A stretch of DNA of 8,330 bases from Clostridiales bacterium (GTDB taxonomy: Bacteria > Bacillota > Clostridia > Oscillospirales > QAKW01): assembly GCA_003343605.1 (NCBI GenBank), contig QAKW01000094.1, positions 1 to 8,330 on the forward strand, written 5' to 3'. This document shows, piece by piece, positions 6,060-8,330 of this stretch. The position numbers and the translations under genes are program-made. Below the pieces are notes generated by a model that worked only from the letters and a program-made list of their open reading frames with translations, ran no database searches and was not told the origin of the DNA. Position 1 is the stretch's first letter. Each line of letters begins with the position of its first letter.

Positions 6060-6773
6060 CTATTTCTCCTTCTTAAAGGTGAGATAAACATCGTCTGCCC
6101 GGGTGTCCATCTCCACATGTCTGGATTTGGATAACTCCAATACTGCCAAAAAGGTTGCAACAATCTCGGAACGGGAGCGGGCGGAACGAAACAGGCTTTG
6201 AAAGCTGCAGGTAATATTTCGTTTCAGCAGGCGCAATACTCCCAGTATCCGTGCCGGAACGCTCGCTACCGGACGGCCGACAATTCCCTCAAAGCTCTTC
6301 ATCGGCGGCGGAAGTGCGCGCGCATTCTTGCGAAGCACGCTGCGGTATGCATCTGTCAGCGCCTGGGTATCATAGGTCCGGCGATGCTTTTTATCAAATT
6401 CCAGTTGTTCGGTCTGGCGCACATAGGTAATCCCGGCATTTTCCCCGGCCAGACGCAGCTGACCCAAAACTGCCTTATAACGTTTATATTCCGCCAGCGC
6501 TTCGGCCAGGCTCATGCGGGGGTCTTCCTCTTCTTCCTCTATTTTAGGCAAAAGCATCCTGGATTTAATCAGCATCAGCTGCGCTGCCATCTCAATAAAG
6601 GCACTGGAAACCTCCAGATCCATTTTTTTCAGATCTTCAATATAATCCAAATACTGCTCCAGAATCAGCGAAATCGGAATATCATAAATGGACACTTTAT
6701 TTTTTGCAATCAGGTGTAAAAGCAGCTCCAGCGGCCCATCGAAAACCTTCAGAGAAAAATTTAGCTGTTCCAT
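6060..6773 (-). CDS. scpA: Segregation and condensation protein A (kleisin)
   Basis: ScpA is the kleisin that bridges the SMC head domains and binds a ScpB dimer, in the cytoplasm on the nucleoid. The 237 residues show the classic N-terminal SMC-neck-binding domain (FDGPLELLLHLIAKNKVSIYDI split over 11-32, and EMAAQLMLIKSRMLLP at 61-76). An acidic stretch EEEEEED (79-84) follows, then a middle region that binds ScpB. The C-terminal winged helix contains VATFLAVLELSKSRHVEM (205-222). Two consecutive ATG codons are present. I use the second (6773) because AAGGAG is five bases upstream, against two for the first (6776). The preceding stop codon is part of this ribosome binding site (TAAGGAG). 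scpB follows after one base. Confidence 0.95.
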   Translation of the reverse strand: MEQLNFSLKVFDGPLELLLHLIAKNKVSIYDIPISLILEQYLDYIEDLKKMDLEVSSAFIEMAAQLMLIKSRMLLPKIEEEEEDPRMSLAEALAEYKRYKAVLGQLRLAGENAGITYVRQTEQLEFDKKHRRTYDTQALTDAYRSVLRKNARALPPPMKSFEGIVGRPVASVPARILGVLRLLKRNITCSFQSLFRSARSRSEIVATFLAVLELSKSRHVEMDTRADDVYLTFKKEK

Positions 6774-6782
6774 CATGTCTCC

Positions 6783-7442
6783 TTACAGCAGAAAACCAAA
6801 CAGCAGCGACCACAGCCGGTAAAGCGCAGAAACCGCGCCCTGCTGCACAGTGCCGATTACCATGCCGAAAACATCGGGAATCCCCGGTATAAAGCCAGGC
6901 AGGATCAAAAGCGCCATAAAAATGAGCTGCACGTATTGCCCGTTGCGCGCCATAAACGAGGCGTAGCCCGGCGCAAAGTAACTTACGATCCGGGAGCCGT
7001 CAAGCGGAAAAATCGGGATCAGGTTAAAAACAGCCAGGCCGATATTCAGAAGCGTCATATACAAAAAAAATGAAATAAAAAACGAGGGAAAATGCAGAAC
7101 ATTACTGAAAAACAGCAGCAATGAGGATAGGATGCATAATAAAAGATTGGAAGCCGGGCCTGCAATCGCCGTATACATCATGCCTTTTTTCGGGTTTTGA
7201 AAATACATCGGATTTACCCGCACCGGTTTGGCCCAGCCGAAACGAACCAGAAGCATCACCAGAAATCCAAGCGGATCAATATGATGAACCGGATTTAAAG
7301 AAAGCCTGCCCTCCTGCCGCGGCGTAGGATCCCCCAGGCGGGTCGCCACCAGCGCATGAAAATATTCATGCACGGTCAACGAAATCACAACCGCCGGAAT
7401 CAAATATAAAAAACTGTATAAATAAGGCATCAGATTATTCAT
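6783..7442 (-). CDS. M50 family site-2-type membrane metalloprotease
   Basis: Integral membrane zinc protease of the compact M50 group without a PDZ domain (similar to Bacillus YwhC), 219 residues. The zinc-binding motif HEYFH is at 25-29 inside the first membrane helix. The third zinc ligand is Asp148 in NLIPIFPLDGSRI (140-152). GPASN (95-99) is a conserved loop of the family. About six hydrophobic segments are visible. Such enzymes cut substrates within the membrane; the target here is unknown. The frame continues upstream to 7841, but that part is the shadow of engB. I start at the ATG at 7442, which has AAGGGG six bases upstream and overlaps the engB stop region by eight bases. An ATG at 7430 is a less likely alternative. 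The gene sits between engB and scpA, and its stop is inside the scpA ribosome binding site. Confidence 0.9.
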   Translation of the reverse strand: MNNLMPYLYSFLYLIPAVVISLTVHEYFHALVATRLGDPTPRQEGRLSLNPVHHIDPLGFLVMLLVRFGWAKPVRVNPMYFQNPKKGMMYTAIAGPASNLLLCILSSLLLFFSNVLHFPSFFISFFLYMTLLNIGLAVFNLIPIFPLDGSRIVSYFAPGYASFMARNGQYVQLIFMALLILPGFIPGIPDVFGMVIGTVQQGAVSALYRLWSLLFGFLL

Positions 7443-8037
7443 ATTCTTCCCCTTCCGCCGCGGCGCACATGCCCTCCAGCAGATGCTCGCGCCCCAGCCT
7501 GGTTTTCGATGAGAATCCAATGATTTCCAGCGGGTGCAAACCGGCGTAATATGCCCCGAGCCGCCGGAGATTTTCGGCTGCTTCTGTTTTAGAAAGCTTA
7601 TCGGCCTTAGTGGCAACAATCCAGTAGGGAATTCCGGCCTGTTCCAAAAAAGCCGCCATTTCAAGATCTGCGTCAGAGGGCTTATGCCGCAGATCCACCA
7701 GCGAAAACGCCAGTCGTTTATCGCTTTTATAATGAAAATAGGCTTCCATAAAACGCGCCCATTTTTCTTTTTCTGCCTGTGAAACCCGCGCATACCCATA
7801 ACCGGGCAGATCGACCAGAAATAGCTTCCGATCGATCTCATAATAATTAACCGTAGCCGTTTTTCCCGGCTTTTCCGAGGTACGGGCCAGATTCTTTCTT
7901 CCCAGCAGGCAGTTGATCATCGAACTTTTGCCGACATTGGATCTGCCGCAGAAAAGGATTTCCGGCAGCCCGCGCTGAAACTGCGCCGGACGCACGGCGG
8001 AGATGCGCAGCTCTACCCGGTGCAGATTTAAAGCCAT
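7435..8037 (-). CDS. engB: Ribosome biogenesis GTP-binding protein EngB/YsxC
   Basis: Essential TrmE-Era-EngA-EngB-type GTPase needed for assembly of the 50S ribosomal subunit. The 200-residue length is normal. All GTPase motifs are intact: G1 GRSNVGKSS (31-39), G2 region KPGKTATVNYYEI (57-68), G3 DLPGYG (76-81), G4 TKAD (143-146), G5 SSKT (176-179). The family-specific pair F-x-x-V-D-L-R-H (111-118) is also present. The start at 8037 overlaps the end of lon by ten bases, and the purine-rich sequence before it (GGGGAAAGAAGC) is only a moderate ribosome binding site, so translation may depend on coupling to lon. The lon-ysxC order is the same as in Bacillus subtilis. Confidence 0.96.
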   Translation of the reverse strand: MALNLHRVELRISAVRPAQFQRGLPEILFCGRSNVGKSSMINCLLGRKNLARTSEKPGKTATVNYYEIDRKLFLVDLPGYGYARVSQAEKEKWARFMEAYFHYKSDKRLAFSLVDLRHKPSDADLEMAAFLEQAGIPYWIVATKADKLSKTEAAENLRRLGAYYAGLHPLEIIGFSSKTRLGREHLLEGMCAAAEGEEYE

Positions 8038-8330
8038 GCTTCTTTCCCCGTTTCTTTTTTACCGGCTTTCTGCGGCGGGCAGATAAAGGTTTTGCGCTTT
8101 TTCCCACTGATTCCCAAAACGCCTTTCAGCACTTCGTCTGCATGGGATACCGGAATAAAGCGGATGCCCTCCCGCACTGCGGGATCAACCTTTTCCAGAT
8201 CCGCAATATTATCTTTAGGAATATAAACGGTTTTAATCCCGTGCTTAAAAGCCGCCATCGTTTTTTCCCGCAGACCGCCGATGGGCAGCACACGGCCTGT
8301 CAGCGTAATCTCACCGGTCATGGCGGTTTT
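8028..8330 (-). CDS. lon: ATP-dependent protease Lon, C-terminal end (5' part outside window)
   Basis: The last 100 residues of Lon, the hexameric AAA+ serine protease that degrades damaged and some regulatory proteins in the cytosol. The frame is open to the right edge, so the ATG at 8321 is internal. The segment beginning KTAMTGEITLTGRVLPIGGL is the protease domain. GGLREK (residues 18-23 of the fragment) carries the Lys expected to be the general base of the Ser-Lys dyad. The catalytic Ser lies outside the window. KTVYIPKDNIADL and HADEVL follow as in other Lon proteins. After that comes a basic tail of about 25 residues (KKRKTF...) that is not conserved in Lon. The stop overlaps the engB start by ten bases. 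Whether this is LonA or a LonB-like form cannot be told from this end, but the neighbour engB favours LonA. Confidence 0.95.
   Translation of the reverse strand, partial: KTAMTGEITLTGRVLPIGGLREKTMAAFKHGIKTVYIPKDNIADLEKVDPAVREGIRFIPVSHADEVLKGVLGISGKKRKTFICPPQKAGKKETGKEAWL

Noticed and set aside
6059..6163. Upstream extension of scpB
   Set aside because: It overlaps the conserved C-terminus of scpA and is not part of the ScpB family. A strong ribosome binding site precedes the ATG at 6058.
7443..7841. Upstream extension of the M50 protease frame
   Set aside because: The extra 133 residues are the out-of-frame shadow of engB. The HEYFH protein begins naturally at 7442.
1..8330. Mobile element, CRISPR array, toxin-antitoxin or other defence system
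   Set aside because: No transposase, integrase, direct repeat array or defence-type domain is visible, and the gene content is conserved chromosomal housekeeping.

Overview
This window is a block of bacterial chromosome in which every convincing gene lies on the minus strand, so it reads from the right edge (8330) to the left edge (1). Gene content and order point to an endospore-forming member of the Firmicutes, most likely a clostridial lineage of medium GC (inference). The evidence is lon next to engB/ysxC, scpA-scpB, a DUF2953-YtfJ(GerW) pair, a DacB-like carboxypeptidase and rluB, all with strong AGGAG-type ribosome binding sites. I cannot name the genus.

Layout in order of transcription. 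First is a compact housekeeping cluster (8330 to 4472): the C-terminus of Lon protease, the GTPase EngB/YsxC, an M50 site-2-type membrane protease, the condensin-associated proteins ScpA and ScpB, a DUF2953 (YtfI-like) membrane protein, and the sporulation/germination protein YtfJ (GerW family). Neighbouring genes overlap or are separated by no more than about 10 bases, which suggests one operon. It ends at a GC-rich hairpin with a run of seven Ts (4430-4464). Second is a secreted D-Ala-D-Ala carboxypeptidase (3331-4431). Its ribosome binding site and TTG start are built into that same terminator. Third is a unit with its own good sigma-A-type promoter (3317-3345): the pseudouridine synthase RluB followed by two small lipoproteins that I do not recognise, closed by an A/T-rich hairpin terminator (1418-1449). 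Fourth is a separate gene for a secreted, probably lipid-anchored GHL10/DUF187 family glycosidase-like protein (1-1297). It runs off the left edge behind a GC-rich leader of about 120 bases that I cannot assign.

How they fit together. The block combines protein quality control (Lon), ribosome biogenesis (EngB, RluB), chromosome organisation (ScpA/B), cell-wall remodelling (carboxypeptidase, GHL10 protein) and spore functions (YtfJ, possibly the carboxypeptidase). The order scpA-scpB-...-dacB-...-rluB resembles the Bacillus subtilis arrangement scpA-scpB-ypuI-dacB-spmA-spmB-rluB. Here ypuI is replaced by the ytfI-ytfJ pair and spmA-spmB are missing from the expected place.

I found no mobile element, CRISPR array, RNA gene or defence system. 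The most interesting non-coding feature is the combined terminator, ribosome binding site and possible promoter before the carboxypeptidase gene. The least explained genes are the two lipoproteins after rluB.
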